From the NCBI RefSeq assembly GCF_000760935.2, contig NZ_CP049744.1:1302001-1366000 (forward strand): a DNA stretch of 64,000 bases, in the 5' to 3' direction. Positions 42,400 to 51,395 of the stretch are shown here, piece by piece (position 1 is the first letter of the stretch; each line of letters opens with the position of its first letter). Made by a program: the position numbers and the translations under genes. Source of the stretch: Rhodococcoides fascians A25f (GTDB lineage Bacteria; Actinomycetota; Actinomycetes; Mycobacteriales; Mycobacteriaceae). The notes beneath the pieces were generated by a model that searched no databases, had not been told where the DNA came from, and saw only the letters and a list, made by a program, of their open reading frames with translations.

Positions 42400-43180
42400 T
42401 TCCAAGAACTTCGAGAACGTCAAGACCCCCATCTTCGCAGCCGTCGGTGCCGGCGACGCTGTCGTCCAGGCCGTAGCCGACGTCGTCGCTCAGGTGCGCT
42501 CGCGCGCCGAGAGCCGCACCAGCGAGGTCAACGCTCGGCTCGCCGACATCTCCGAAGAGGTCACCGAGGGCGTGGAGAACCTGCGCGAGCGCCTCGCTGC
42601 CCTGCCTGCGGAACTCCCCGACGAGATCGCCGAACTGCGTGAGCGCTTCACCCCGGAAGAGCTGCGCAAGGTTGCCGAGGCGTACCTCAAGGTTGCCTCC
42701 GATCTGTACACCTCCCTCGCCGAGCGCGGCGAAGAGGCCGTCGAGCGCATCCGCCGTACGCCTGCCGTCGAAGAGGGCCTCGAGCGCGCCAACTCGGCAG
42801 CCAACGACGTCGTCGACCTCACCGAGCAGGCTCTCGGAACCGTTGCTTCGCAGACTCGCGCAGTGGGCGAGCGCGCCGCAGCTCTGGCCGGCATCGCGTC
42901 GGACAAGGTTCGTGAGGGTGCCGAAGAAATCTCCGACGCAGCCGACGAGCTCGCCGAGAACATCGACGAAGCAGGCGACGAGGCCAAGGACAAGGCCGTC
43001 GAGGCTTCCGACAAGGTGAGCGGCGTGGCGGGCAAGGTCGAGGCCAAGACCCGCAGCAGCGCGAGCTCGCCCATCAAGAAGACCCCGGCACCGGCCAAGA
43101 AGACGGCACCGGCACCGGCTGCGAAGAAGGCCACCCCGGCTCCGGCCAAGAAGGCTCCGGCGAAGAAGACCACTCGCTAA
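42392..43180 (+). CDS. hbhA: Heparin-binding hemagglutinin-like protein
   Basis: A 262-residue HbhA-like protein: a long alpha-helical/coiled-coil body (about residues 20-210, rich in Ala, Glu and Leu with repeats such as EEVTEGVENLRERLAALPAE) and a lysine-proline-alanine tail (PIKKTPAPAKKTAPAPAAKK onwards). In mycobacteria this tail binds heparan sulphate and the protein is surface-exposed. In rhodococci related proteins associate with lipid droplets or membranes. No signal peptide is present. ATG 42392 overlaps the XRE gene. A terminator follows. Confidence 0.88.
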   Translation: MSDSKNFENVKTPIFAAVGAGDAVVQAVADVVAQVRSRAESRTSEVNARLADISEEVTEGVENLRERLAALPAELPDEIAELRERFTPEELRKVAEAYLKVASDLYTSLAERGEEAVERIRRTPAVEEGLERANSAANDVVDLTEQALGTVASQTRAVGERAAALAGIASDKVREGAEEISDAADELAENIDEAGDEAKDKAVEASDKVSGVAGKVEAKTRSSASSPIKKTPAPAKKTAPAPAAKKATPAPAKKAPAKKTTR

Positions 43181-43194
43181 AGCATTCGTAAAGA

Positions 43195-43230
43195 AAACGA
43201 CCCCTGCGCCGCGCGGTGCGGGGGTCGTTT
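43195..43230 (+). terminator. Terminator after hbhA
   Basis: AAACGACCCCTGCGCC pairs with GGTGCGGGGGTCGTTT at 14 of 16 positions (the others G-T type) around GCGC, followed by CTCGT. It separates hbhA from the DUF2516 gene. Confidence 0.85.
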
Positions 43231-43246
43231 CTCGTACACTGACCGC

Positions 43247-43540
43247 GTGAGCATCGCCGGCAGCTTCAGCTACTACATCCTTACCTTTCTGCAGATCCTC
43301 GGAGTGGTAGGCGCAGGATTCGCGATCTTCCACGCGCTGCGTCAGCGCGCCGACGCCTTTCCTGCCGTGGACAAGCTCACCAAGACCGCCTGGCTGGCCA
43401 TCCTGTTCGTGGGTCTGCTCCTTATCCTGGTCTCCGGAGTGATCGGATTCCTGGGCATCATCGGCGTCGTCGCGGTGTGCGTTTACCTTGTCGACGTCCG
43501 ACCCAAGATCGACAGCATTCAGCGCGGACCCCGCTGGTAG
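43247..43540 (+). CDS. DUF2516 small membrane protein
   Basis: A 97-residue protein with three hydrophobic stretches (about 10-28, 48-65, 68-84) and the conserved AFPAVDKLTKTAWLAIL, typical of the DUF2516 family found next to hbhA in mycobacteria (Rv0476). GTG 43247. It lies directly after the hbhA terminator and so has its own promoter. Function unknown. Confidence 0.82.
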   Translation: MSIAGSFSYYILTFLQILGVVGAGFAIFHALRQRADAFPAVDKLTKTAWLAILFVGLLLILVSGVIGFLGIIGVVAVCVYLVDVRPKIDSIQRGPRW

Positions 43541-43621
43541 GCAGGCAGCATCGACGCCCACGGGATTGTGGGCGTACCGTCTACCGAACCCGCCAGGGGG
43601 TCGAGGTAGAGGGGATTTTCT

Positions 43622-44647
43622 GTGGTTTCACGCAAGGTAGTCGAACGTGTGCTGTTCGGAATCGGCGGCGCGGCCGCGGCGGCATCGGTCGGTGCATTCG
43701 TCGTCCGCCGGCGTCGCCTGCATTCGTTCACCAAGACGACGGACGTTCGGCCGGACGAGCTTCTGCAGCCCCCCACGATCGAGCCGCACATCACCGAGGT
43801 GGTCACCGACGACGGCGCTCACCTGCACGTCCGTAGCTACGGTGATCCCGATGCAGAACCGATCGTCTTCAGCCACGGGTGGACCTGCTCGGCCGACTAC
43901 TGGTTTCCGCAGATCAACGCCCTCGCCGGCCGATACCGCGTCATCGCGTACGACCAGCGCGGCCACGGCCGCAGCGACGTCGGAACGCGGCCTCTGAGCC
44001 CGGACGTGCTGGCCGACGACCTCGCTGCGGTGCTCGCCGCGACTGTCGTCGAAGACAACAAGGCCGTCCTGGTGGGGCACAGCATGGGCGGTATGTCGAT
44101 CATGGCGTGGGCCGGTAACTACCCCGACCAGGTCGATCGACTCGTCAGCGCTGTGCTCCTCGCCAGCACCGCGACCGACTCTCTCGTCCGAGAGACCACC
44201 GTCATCCCGTTGCCGCAGCGCTTCCCACGCGTTCCGGCACCGGTCGGTCGAGCCGTGCTGAGCTCGGCGCTACCCTTGCGGCCGTCGCCGGTCACGCGCC
44301 AAGCCATCAAATACATCTCGATGGCTCCCGGAGCCACCGCAGCCGAGGTGGCCTTCTGCGAGAAGATCGTGCTCGAATGCGCCCCGCGCACTCGCGGCAT
44401 CTGGGGCGCGGCCATCAGCGACCTCGACATCCGCGAGGCACTGGCGAACATGTCCGTCCCCACCAGCGTCCTGGTCGGATCTGCCGACCGACTGACCCCG
44501 CCGGTGCACGCCCGCAAACTCGCCCGCGCCCTGGACGATCACGACCATCTGAGCCGATTGATCGTGATCCCCGGCATCGGACACATGAGCTCGGTGGAAG
44601 CAATCGACGAATTCAACACCGAAGTGGTTCGGCTGAGAAATCTTTAG
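43622..44647 (+). CDS. Alpha/beta hydrolase with N-terminal membrane anchor
   Basis: A 341-residue alpha/beta hydrolase. The N-terminal helix (VLFGIGGAAAAASVGAFVV) is followed by basic RRRR, so it is probably a membrane anchor. The oxyanion HGW, nucleophile elbow GHSMGG (Ser near 155), catalytic Asp and GIGHMSS (His) form a complete triad. GTG 43622. Substrate unknown; esterase, lipase or peroxidase activity all possible. Its 3' end overlaps that of purU by 4 nt. Confidence 0.84.
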   Translation: MVSRKVVERVLFGIGGAAAAASVGAFVVRRRRLHSFTKTTDVRPDELLQPPTIEPHITEVVTDDGAHLHVRSYGDPDAEPIVFSHGWTCSADYWFPQINALAGRYRVIAYDQRGHGRSDVGTRPLSPDVLADDLAAVLAATVVEDNKAVLVGHSMGGMSIMAWAGNYPDQVDRLVSAVLLASTATDSLVRETTVIPLPQRFPRVPAPVGRAVLSSALPLRPSPVTRQAIKYISMAPGATAAEVAFCEKIVLECAPRTRGIWGAAISDLDIREALANMSVPTSVLVGSADRLTPPVHARKLARALDDHDHLSRLIVIPGIGHMSSVEAIDEFNTEVVRLRNL

Positions 44648-45528
44648 CTGAACACCACGGTCTTGCGGCCGTGCACCAACACCCGATCCTCCAGGTGCCA
44701 ACGCAGACCACGGGAGAGCACCAGCTTCTCGATGTCGCGGCCCTGACGCACCATGTCGGTGACCTCGTCGGAATGGTCGACGCGGATGACGTCCTGCTCG
44801 ATGATGGGACCCGCGTCGAGCTCGGCGGTGACGTAATGGCACGTCGCACCGATCAGTTTGACGCCCCGCGCGAAGGCCTGGTGGTAGGGCCGGGCACCGA
44901 CGAACGACGGCAGGAAGCTGTGGTGGATGTTGATGGCCCGGCCCGCCCAATGTGCGCACAGCGATTCCGGCAGAACCTGCATGAAGCGCGCCAGCACCAC
45001 TGCGTGGGGGTCGTAGGAATCGACCAGCGAGCGCACCTTCTCGAAGGCGGGCCCGCGCTCGGCCGGATCCTTCGCGAACTCCACGTGATGGAACGGTGTG
45101 CCGTGCGCGGCGGCAATCGGCTCGAGCGACTTGTGATTGCCGATCACCGCGGAGATCTGCGCGGGCAGTTCGCCGCCCGCCGCCCGTCCGAGCAGATCGT
45201 GCAGGCAGTGCGCTTCTTTGCTGACGAGCAGTACCACGCGCTTGGGTTCGCCCGAATCATGCAGTGCCCATTCGGTTTCCGGACCGAGCTCGGCGGCCAC
45301 CGCAGCGAAGCGGGTGCGTAGATCATCGATGCTCATGTCCACCGACGACGCCCGCACGGCCTGCCGGGTGAAGAACCAACCGGTGTCGGGATCGGCGTGA
45401 TACGCGGCCTCGACGATCCAACCACCGACGTCGGCGAGGAAGGTCGAGATGCGGGCGACGATGCCCGTCTTGTCGGGGCAACCGAGAGACAGAACGTAGC
45501 GGCGGTCCTCGGATACGGAAGAACTCAT
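44644..45528 (-). CDS. purU: Formyltetrahydrofolate deformylase
   Basis: A 294-residue PurU: an ACT-type N-terminal domain (YVLSLGCPDKTGIVARISTF) and a formyltransferase-like domain with NIHHSFLPSFVGARPYHQA and the catalytic Asp in LDAGPII. It hydrolyses 10-formyl-THF to formate and THF. ATG 45528. A methyltransferase gene lies 13 bp upstream on the same strand. Length agrees with the family. Confidence 0.93.
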   Translation of the reverse strand: MSSSVSEDRRYVLSLGCPDKTGIVARISTFLADVGGWIVEAAYHADPDTGWFFTRQAVRASSVDMSIDDLRTRFAAVAAELGPETEWALHDSGEPKRVVLLVSKEAHCLHDLLGRAAGGELPAQISAVIGNHKSLEPIAAAHGTPFHHVEFAKDPAERGPAFEKVRSLVDSYDPHAVVLARFMQVLPESLCAHWAGRAINIHHSFLPSFVGARPYHQAFARGVKLIGATCHYVTAELDAGPIIEQDVIRVDHSDEVTDMVRQGRDIEKLVLSRGLRWHLEDRVLVHGRKTVVFS

Positions 45529-45541
45529 GCCGACGATTCTC

Positions 45542-46384
45542 TCAGGGCGTGTGGACCCCGGTTGCCACCAGTGTCCCGAGATCGATCGAATCGATCCCGC
45601 GCTCGGTCAACAGAGCCGAGAACTCGGCCCGGATCTGCGCGCGGGTTGCGTCGTCGAACGGAGTCAACGCACCGCGCAGTGCACTGCCCAGCACAAAATC
45701 CCAGACGAACGACTGTGTCGCCGGAACATGATTGGACAGCGCGACGACCCGGACGTCCGAGGTGCCGGCGGCGGTGAGCCAGGCACCGAGGAGATCCGCT
45801 GTCTCCATCCTGCGGATCGGGTGATCGTCGACTTCGGCCGTCGGGTCGGGAGCCGGGCCCGCGCTCGGCGGCCAGTGTCTGCCGATCACGTCGAAGAACG
45901 CACCCGAGTACTCCCTGACCGAGCCCTTGCGCCACACCGTCACTCCGACGCGTCCGCCTGGGCGAACCAACGAGACGAGTCGCGCAAAATCCTGCTCTGG
46001 ATCGGGAAGGAAGAAGATGCCGTACGAGCAGGCCAGGGCGTCGTATCCGGCGGCGGGAACGGTCGACGGGGATTGCCACTCGGTGGCGTCGGCGACGACG
46101 AAGTCGATGTTGCGCAGTGCCCGATCGGTGGCCTTCACCCGGCCCACTTCCAACAGATCGTCGGCGAGGTCGATGGCATGCACGATGCCGTCGGGTCCAA
46201 CGGCGGCCGCCGCAGGAATTGCCGATGCCCCGGTGCCCGAGCACACGTCCAGAACGGCGTCGCCGGGTGCCAGCTCGAGTGCGAAGGCGAGCGACTGCCC
46301 GGCAGGTCCCCAGACCTGCGGCGTCACAGCGTCGAACTCCCTGCTGGTGGCATTGAAGGTGGCGGCGAGCGACGCTGCGGTCAT
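45542..46384 (-). CDS. Class I SAM-dependent methyltransferase
   Basis: A 280-residue methyltransferase. DAVLDVCSGTGASAIPAAAA is the SAM-binding motif I near residue 48; HAIDLADDLLEVGRVKA motif II and the FFLPDPEQDFARLVSLVRPG region motif III follow. It is similar to UbiE/Coq5-like proteins by arrangement, but the specific acceptor is unknown. ATG 46384 (MTAASLAATFN) chosen over a longer frame. It may be cotranscribed with purU. Confidence 0.84.
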   Translation of the reverse strand: MTAASLAATFNATSREFDAVTPQVWGPAGQSLAFALELAPGDAVLDVCSGTGASAIPAAAAVGPDGIVHAIDLADDLLEVGRVKATDRALRNIDFVVADATEWQSPSTVPAAGYDALACSYGIFFLPDPEQDFARLVSLVRPGGRVGVTVWRKGSVREYSGAFFDVIGRHWPPSAGPAPDPTAEVDDHPIRRMETADLLGAWLTAAGTSDVRVVALSNHVPATQSFVWDFVLGSALRGALTPFDDATRAQIRAEFSALLTERGIDSIDLGTLVATGVHTP

Positions 46385-46443
46385 GACCGCAAATCGTAGA
46401 CCGACAGGGCTGCGAATGGCAGAGCTGTGAAAAGCTGGACCAC

Positions 46444-47094
46444 ATGACACTCACCCGCGCCGCCCTCGCCGGAATGGTCGATCACACGCTGCTCAAGCCC
46501 GAAGCCACGACCGCCGACGTGACCGCGCTCATCGAGGAGGGCCGTGAGCTCGGAGTGCTCGCCGTGTGCGTCTCGCCGTCGATGCTGCCGATTCGCGCCG
46601 AGGGAATGCTCACCGCGGTCGTCGCCGGATTCCCGTCGGGCAAGCATCATTCGTTGATCAAGGGATCCGAGGCGCGCCTCGCGGTGCAGCAGGGTGCCGA
46701 CGAGGTCGACATGGTGATCGATGTCGGAGCCGCCATTGCGGGTGACTACAACGCCGTTCTGGCCGACATCGTGACCGTCCGTGAAGGCATCGGCAATGCC
46801 GTACTCAAGGTGATCATCGAATCGGCAGCGCTGTCCGACGAAGCGATCGTCGAGGTGTGCCGCGCAGCAGAAACCGCCGGCGCGAACTTCGTCAAGACCT
46901 CCACCGGTTTCCATCCGGCCGGCGGCGCGAGCGTCGAAGCCGTGCGATTGATGGCGGAGACCGTCGGCGGTCGACTGGGCGTCAAGGCCAGCGGCGGCAT
47001 CCGTACGACGGAGGCCGCCCTGGCGATGATCGACGCGGGCGCAACACGATTGGGGCTGTCGGGTACCCGTGCGGTGCTCGACGGATTGGGCTAG
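46444..47094 (+). CDS. deoC: Deoxyribose-phosphate aldolase
   Basis: A 216-residue class I aldolase cleaving 2-deoxyribose-5-phosphate to acetaldehyde and glyceraldehyde-3-phosphate. The Schiff-base Lys is in FVKTSTGF (near 153), and the second Lys is in [10 protein letters not shown] near 182. [16 protein letters not shown] is the typical opening. ATG 46444; only 59 bp from the divergent methyltransferase gene. Followed by a strong CATGTG hairpin. Confidence 0.95.
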   Translation: MTLTRAALAGMVDHTLLKPEATTADVTALIEEGRELGVLAVCVSPSMLPIRAEGMLTAVVAGFPSGKHHSLIKGSEARLAVQQGADEVDMVIDVGAAIAGDYNAVLADIVTVREGIGNAVLKVIIESAALSDEAIVEVCRAAETAGANFVKTSTGFHPAGGASVEAVRLMAETVGGRLGVKASGGIRTTEAALAMIDAGATRLGLSGTRAVLDGLG

Positions 47095-47107
47095 AGCGAC
47101 TGCGTCG

Positions 47108-47153
47108 CATGTGCACGGAAACTCGTAGTGGGCTACGAGTTTCCGCGCACATG
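47108..47153. repeat. CATGTG-type intergenic hairpin, copy 2
   Basis: Arms 47108-47128 (CATGTGCACGGAAACTCGTA plus G) and 47133-47153 pair at 20 of 21 positions around the loop TGGG. It sits between convergent deoC and the DUF2993 gene. Same family as 9249-9294 and 55385-55429. Confidence 0.85.
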
Positions 47154-47155
47154 GA

Positions 47156-47902
47156 TTACGCGACGAGTGAGCAGCCCTCGGGGGTCTGCTGATTCTGGTT
47201 CTCCTGGGTCGCGGGAATCGTGTACTGCCCGCCTTCGAGAGTGAGCTCGATGCCGGAGTCGGTGACGGTCAGCGACGTCGGGGTCATGTCCAACGGATAC
47301 GCCTGCAGGCTGTCGGTCAGCACCCCGACGACGGAGTCGACCAGGTCGGTGGGGATACCGAGACCCAGGATCGACGCGTCGACGGTCTGAAAATCGACCC
47401 TGCCGTCGGCGACCTGCGGCTTGACGGTCAGCTTTGCGAGCGCACCGACGGCGAATTCGAGGGTGCCCGCCGATGCATCCGAGGTGACGCCCGAGACGAT
47501 CGCGCCGATGCCCTGGCTCTGCAGGGTGCGGGTGATGCCGTCGGTGGACCACGAAATGTCGGCACTCGAGCTGCCGATGGTGCCGCCGGAATCCGCGGAC
47601 TGGGTGAGGTTCAGATCCCGTGCCTCGGCGTGGACGACCATGCCCTCGGCCGGCCCGAATCGCGCGTCGTCGCTGTCGACGGTGACCGATGAGACCTTTT
47701 TGTCCACCAAGGAGAGCAGAACCGGCTTGAGGCCGAGACCGACCTCGACCTGGCTGCCGAGCTCGGATTCGAGCTGGCCGGCGAGGCACGATTTGATCTG
47801 TTGACGCACGAACAACTCGCCACCGATGACGGCGACGAGGAGGACTACAACGACGGAGACTGCAATCAACGGCACGCTGCTGCGCTTGGCTGTGGAGGAC
47901 AT
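47156..47902 (-). CDS. DUF2993-family secreted/membrane-anchored protein
   Basis: A 248-residue protein with an uncleaved N-terminal membrane helix (SVPLIAVSVVVVLLVAVIGG) and a beta-rich periplasmic part (DUF2993), including EVEVGLGLKPVLLSLVDKK-like strands. Relatives such as mycobacterial LmeA act on or bind cell-envelope lipids; this is only a distant guide to function. ATG 47902. Short Gln/Asn-rich C-terminus. Confidence 0.77.
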   Translation of the reverse strand: MSSTAKRSSVPLIAVSVVVVLLVAVIGGELFVRQQIKSCLAGQLESELGSQVEVGLGLKPVLLSLVDKKVSSVTVDSDDARFGPAEGMVVHAEARDLNLTQSADSGGTIGSSSADISWSTDGITRTLQSQGIGAIVSGVTSDASAGTLEFAVGALAKLTVKPQVADGRVDFQTVDASILGLGIPTDLVDSVVGVLTDSLQAYPLDMTPTSLTVTDSGIELTLEGGQYTIPATQENQNQQTPEGCSLVA

Positions 47903-47976
47903 TCCCGGCAGTCTTCCCGATGATTCTGAGCAAGCTCTGTGAAACTCGCCGAAGAGATGTCTCCGGTACCAAAGTT

Positions 47977-47992
47977 TGTGATCTGTAACACA
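47977..47992. promoter_or_regulatory. CRP/GlxR-like site
   Basis: TGTGA-TCTGTA-ACACA matches the CRP/GlxR consensus except for one base of the second half. It lies between divergent starts, 36 bp before the predicted start of the AbiEi-like gene and 75 bp from the DUF2993 gene. Confidence 0.45.
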
Positions 47993-48012
47993 TTTTGCCG
48001 TACGCTTGCGAC

Positions 48013-48600
48013 ATGGGTACGACAGGACCGAGTGTGCAGGAACTGCACTCGCTCGCCACTCGTCAAGACGGCTATTTCACCGCCGAGCAGGCCGGGGAGC
48101 TCGGCTTCGATTCGGCAATGGTGCGCGTCAACCTGGCGACGAACACGTGGACCCGCGTCGAGCGCAACTTGTTCCGACTGGGCCAATGGCCGCACAGCGA
48201 GCTCGAGGTGTTCGCGATGTGGTGCGCCTGGTTCGGCGGCGAGGCAGTGATCTCGCACCAGAGCGCCGCGGAGTTGCACGGATTCGGTCACCTGCACCCG
48301 CAGTTCGTGCACCTGTGCGCGTTCGGGGACCTACGCCTGAGCGATACCCGACTTGCGGTTCACCGTCTGCGGCTCGAGCCTCGTGACGTCGAATCGGCCG
48401 GCACGTTCAACATCACCACGCCGGTGCGGACGGTGCTCGATCTCGCCGCCGGCGGAATCTCGCAACTGACCCTCGACGAGGTGGTGTGCGACGCCGTGGC
48501 GATCGGTCGCGTCGACCCGCAGGCGCTGTACTCCGAGGCCGGCAGCAGCACCGATCGAGTGGCCGAACGCGTCGAACTGGCCTTGTCTGCCTGCACGTGA
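48013..48600 (+). CDS. AbiEi-like antitoxin-domain protein, orphan
   Basis: A 195-residue protein whose N-terminus (LATRQDGYFTAEQAGELGFD) is the winged-helix region of AbiEi-type antitoxins and whose body (GEAVISHQSAAELHGFGHLH, then ITTPVRTVLDLA) is the usual C-terminal half. No AbiEii nucleotidyltransferase is adjacent. ATG 48013 gives MGTTGPSVQELHSL; an earlier ATG at 47995 overlaps the CRP-like site. It abuts the convergent acetyltransferase gene without a gap. Confidence 0.77.
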   Translation: MGTTGPSVQELHSLATRQDGYFTAEQAGELGFDSAMVRVNLATNTWTRVERNLFRLGQWPHSELEVFAMWCAWFGGEAVISHQSAAELHGFGHLHPQFVHLCAFGDLRLSDTRLAVHRLRLEPRDVESAGTFNITTPVRTVLDLAAGGISQLTLDEVVCDAVAIGRVDPQALYSEAGSSTDRVAERVELALSACT

Positions 48601-49542
48601 TCACCGGCCCGCGTGCACGATCCGGGTACGGGTGACGGCAAAACCTGCGCGATCGAAGGCAGAACGCATGGGGGCATTGACCGCATCGGTGGTTCCGACG
48701 ATGCGTGATTGCCCGTCGTCGTGGTGCATCCGGACCATCTGTGACAGCAGATCGTCGACATACCCCTGACCGCGATGCTCGGGAAGCACTCCGAGATAGC
48801 TGATGGCCGCGTCGTAGGCATTTCTCGTCGGCACGATGAATCCGACAGTCGTGCCATCGGGTCGGCTCGCGATCTGCCAGGCCTCGCGCCGCCCCGGTAG
48901 GGAACCGTAAAAGGCAAGATCGTCTTCCGCGAGTGCGGCTACTCCGTGTTCGGCAACCATGGCGCGGGTATGGGAGTCGAGGCTTCCGGTTGCGACGGCC
49001 TCGAACACTGCGAGGAATTGCGCATCGGTGCCCGCCGAGAAGTGCAGACGAGTCGAGGCCGCGGGCACCGGATCGTCAGCTGTCCGGGCGAAAGAAACGC
49101 GTTCGGTCGTGCGGGTGAAACCACCCCGGTGCGCGGCCGATTCGCGCCACGCCAATGCCGACGGTAACGAGGCCGCTCTCCAATTGTTCACCGCCACATC
49201 GACATTGAATTCGAGATCGGCGGTATGCGCGAAGGCCGCACGAGCGCTGCTGATCAGGGCAGCGCCGACGTCGGCCGGTCGCTTCTCGGCAGGCACGACC
49301 GACAAGCAGTCGAGGGTGACGGGGCTGGTTGCGCCCGGACGGCCCCACCACACAGCGCGCCCGACCGGACGACTCGCGCGTTCGGCAAGCCAGATCCACT
49401 CGTATCGGTAATTGCCCGACGCCATGTCCTCGTGGAGACGAGCGCGATCTACCCAGTCGACCGGATCTGCACTCGACCATCGCTCGAGTATCGAAAGGTC
49501 TTCGGGCACGCACGGTCTGACCGTGAGGGGTAGATCGTTCAT
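48601..49542 (-). CDS. GNAT acetyltransferase, two-domain
   Basis: A 313-residue protein with an N-terminal GNAT-like region (LTVRPCVPEDLSILERWS to about 150) and a second GNAT at the C-terminus (LGVLPEHRGQGYVDDLLSQM carries the acetyl-CoA pyrophosphate motif Q/RxxGxG/A). Substrate unknown. ATG 49542 overlaps the methyltransferase stop in ATGA, so the two are coupled. It ends abutting the AbiEi-like gene. Confidence 0.82.
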   Translation of the reverse strand: MNDLPLTVRPCVPEDLSILERWSSADPVDWVDRARLHEDMASGNYRYEWIWLAERASRPVGRAVWWGRPGATSPVTLDCLSVVPAEKRPADVGAALISSARAAFAHTADLEFNVDVAVNNWRAASLPSALAWRESAAHRGGFTRTTERVSFARTADDPVPAASTRLHFSAGTDAQFLAVFEAVATGSLDSHTRAMVAEHGVAALAEDDLAFYGSLPGRREAWQIASRPDGTTVGFIVPTRNAYDAAISYLGVLPEHRGQGYVDDLLSQMVRMHHDDGQSRIVGTTDAVNAPMRSAFDRAGFAVTRTRIVHAGR

Positions 49543-50258
49543 CTCGGTGCAACCGTCGCCCAGGGCACCGTGAGCACGTTGTCTCGCATGCGGCGGCGGG
49601 GGAGAGTGATCGGAAGCCCCTGTTCGGCAAGTATTCTCAGAGCCGCGCGCCAGCGCAGGCGGGGGCCGAAAGGGGCCAGTGGTGCCGAGACCGACCACGC
49701 CCGATCGGCGCGCTGCAGCAGATCATGGATCAGCTCGCCCTCGATGTTGCGGTGTATCAACACCTTCGGGAGTCGCTCCGCGATGTCCGACGGCATCTCG
49801 ACATCGAACGGATCCCAGGCCAGAGTCAGTGACCGCGGGCCGTCGGCGTCGAGCAATACCCACGCGCAGCGTCGACCCAACTCGTCGCAGGTACCGTCCA
49901 CCAGCAGGCCGCCGGGTGCCAGGCGAGACTGAATGCGTTGCCAGGCAGCAGGAACCGCGTCCTCAGGATATTGCCGTAGTACGTTGAACGCACGCACCAG
50001 GTTCGGGCGCAGACCGGCCAACTCGAATCCGCCACGGGCGAACTCCACGCCGTCACTCCCGGGAACGACGCGGGCGGGGTCGATCTCGAGGCCCGTCACG
50101 CGAATATCGGGCCTGACGGTGCGCAGTCGGCCCGCGAGTTCGAGAGTCGTGTTCGGCATCGCCCCGTACCCGAGGTCGACGACGAGGGGATCCGGTGAGT
50201 CGCGCAGGACGCGTCGAACATCGGGGTTGTGCATCAGCCACCGGTCGCTACGACGCAA
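49539..50258 (-). CDS. SAM-dependent methyltransferase-like protein
   Basis: A 239-residue protein with VVDLGYGAMPNTTLELAGRL (SAM motif I) and TGLEIDPARV (motif II); later motifs are divergent. The start at TTG 50258 is uncertain: the frame stays open for about 15 codons upstream (a stretch including TRGTTGINRL) that looks like family sequence but offers no standard start codon, so the real start may be a rare codon. It heads the pair with the acetyltransferase. Substrate unknown. Confidence 0.72.
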   Translation of the reverse strand: MRRSDRWLMHNPDVRRVLRDSPDPLVVDLGYGAMPNTTLELAGRLRTVRPDIRVTGLEIDPARVVPGSDGVEFARGGFELAGLRPNLVRAFNVLRQYPEDAVPAAWQRIQSRLAPGGLLVDGTCDELGRRCAWVLLDADGPRSLTLAWDPFDVEMPSDIAERLPKVLIHRNIEGELIHDLLQRADRAWSVSAPLAPFGPRLRWRAALRILAEQGLPITLPRRRMRDNVLTVPWATVAPR

Positions 50259-50313
50259 CCGATTGATGCCGGTGGTGCCGCGGGTGATGACGCCTTCAGG
50301 CCCCTTCAGTGGG

Positions 50314-50817
50314 CTAGGCGTTCTTCTCGAGCCAGTCGGCGGTCACTTCGCCTTCACCGCGCCACAGGTCGATGAGGTTGACCAGCATGAGCTGCTCGAG
50401 CTTGCCGCCGATGAACGGCAGGAACACCTTGGCCTCCGAGGAGGTGCGCAGCGTCGAACCGCCGTTGGTGGGGAAGAGCGACGTGGTGCCCTTCAACGAA
50501 CCCGGGCCGGCCGGAATCGACGCGTCGTAGTGGCCCGCGGTGACTTCCTCGTAGGCGTCGAAGTGCACGTTGCGGGTGATGACCATGTCTTTCTTCATCA
50601 CCGTCTGCGCGATGTCGGGCAGTTCGGTACGCGGGATGACGTGGTGCATCACGATGTCGATTCCGGCGTCGGACACCTCGAAGCTCTTCAGCTCGTTCTC
50701 CGAGTACTTACGCATCTCCTCGATGCGCGCGTCCCAGTGATCGCGACTGGACAGCGCTGCATAGACCTGCTGCGTCGAGTGGGTGAACCGGGCGGAGTAG
50801 TTCATTCGGCGAGCCAT
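50314..50817 (-). CDS. DUF2505 (START/SRPBCC-like) protein
   Basis: A 167-residue DUF2505 protein. NYSARFTHSTQQVYAALSSR and HWDARIEEM are the typical opening of this lipid-binding-like helix-grip family. It is paralogous to the next gene upstream (50829-51338). ATG 50817. No catalytic residues recognised; function unknown. Confidence 0.8.
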   Translation of the reverse strand: MARRMNYSARFTHSTQQVYAALSSRDHWDARIEEMRKYSENELKSFEVSDAGIDIVMHHVIPRTELPDIAQTVMKKDMVITRNVHFDAYEEVTAGHYDASIPAGPGSLKGTTSLFPTNGGSTLRTSSEAKVFLPFIGGKLEQLMLVNLIDLWRGEGEVTADWLEKNA

Positions 50818-50828
50818 AGTGCGCCAGG

Positions 50829-51338
50829 CTAGCTGTTCGCCTGTGCGGCGATCCAGTTACCGGTGAAGTCCTGCTCGTTGTCGATGAGCGAGAGCACCTG
50901 CTCGCTGATCATCGATTCGATCTTGCCGCCGAAGATGGGGACCTTGACCTCGGTGGTGCCGGCCAGTGCGACGGTCGTCGTATCGCCTTTGCCGTCGAGC
51001 GTGGTGGTGCCGGTGATACGAGCCGGTGCCCCTTCGACGGTGGCTCCGAATGTGCCGTCGGCGTGGGTGCCGTCGAACGGTCCCCAGCTCTCGGTGCGTT
51101 CGATGATGAGGTCGCCCTTCTTGAAGGCGGTCACCGCGGACGGCAACTCCTCTTCGGGGACGGACTGGGTCATGACGACGTCGATGGTGCCGTCGCCGAC
51201 GGTGACGCTCTTCAAGCTGGCACCGGGGCCGCCGATCTGCTCGATGCGGTCCTTCCAGTACTGCTCGGATGTCAGCGCAGCGTGGACCTTGTCGGCGGAG
51301 GCGGGCACAGTCGAGCTGTGCTCAATAGGGCGAGGCAT
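50829..51338 (-). CDS. DUF2505 (START/SRPBCC-like) protein
   Basis: A 169-residue DUF2505 protein, tandem paralogue of 50314-50817 with an 11-bp gap; EHSSTVPASADKVHAALTSE and YWKDRIEQI align with its neighbour. ATG 51338, divergent from murB with 57 bp between. The two differ enough that they are not a recent duplication. Function unknown. Confidence 0.8.
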   Translation of the reverse strand: MPRPIEHSSTVPASADKVHAALTSEQYWKDRIEQIGGPGASLKSVTVGDGTIDVVMTQSVPEEELPSAVTAFKKGDLIIERTESWGPFDGTHADGTFGATVEGAPARITGTTTLDGKGDTTTVALAGTTEVKVPIFGGKIESMISEQVLSLIDNEQDFTGNWIAAQANS

Positions 51339-51395
51339 CCCCGCAGGTTACCGGGTGACTCTTCACGCCATGCGCGACCGGTAGCGTGAGAGTCC

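Noticed and set aside
48013..49542. Toxin-antitoxin pair of the AbiEi-like gene with the adjacent GNAT gene
   Set aside because: The genes converge rather than form an operon, and the acetyltransferase is coupled to a methyltransferase gene instead.
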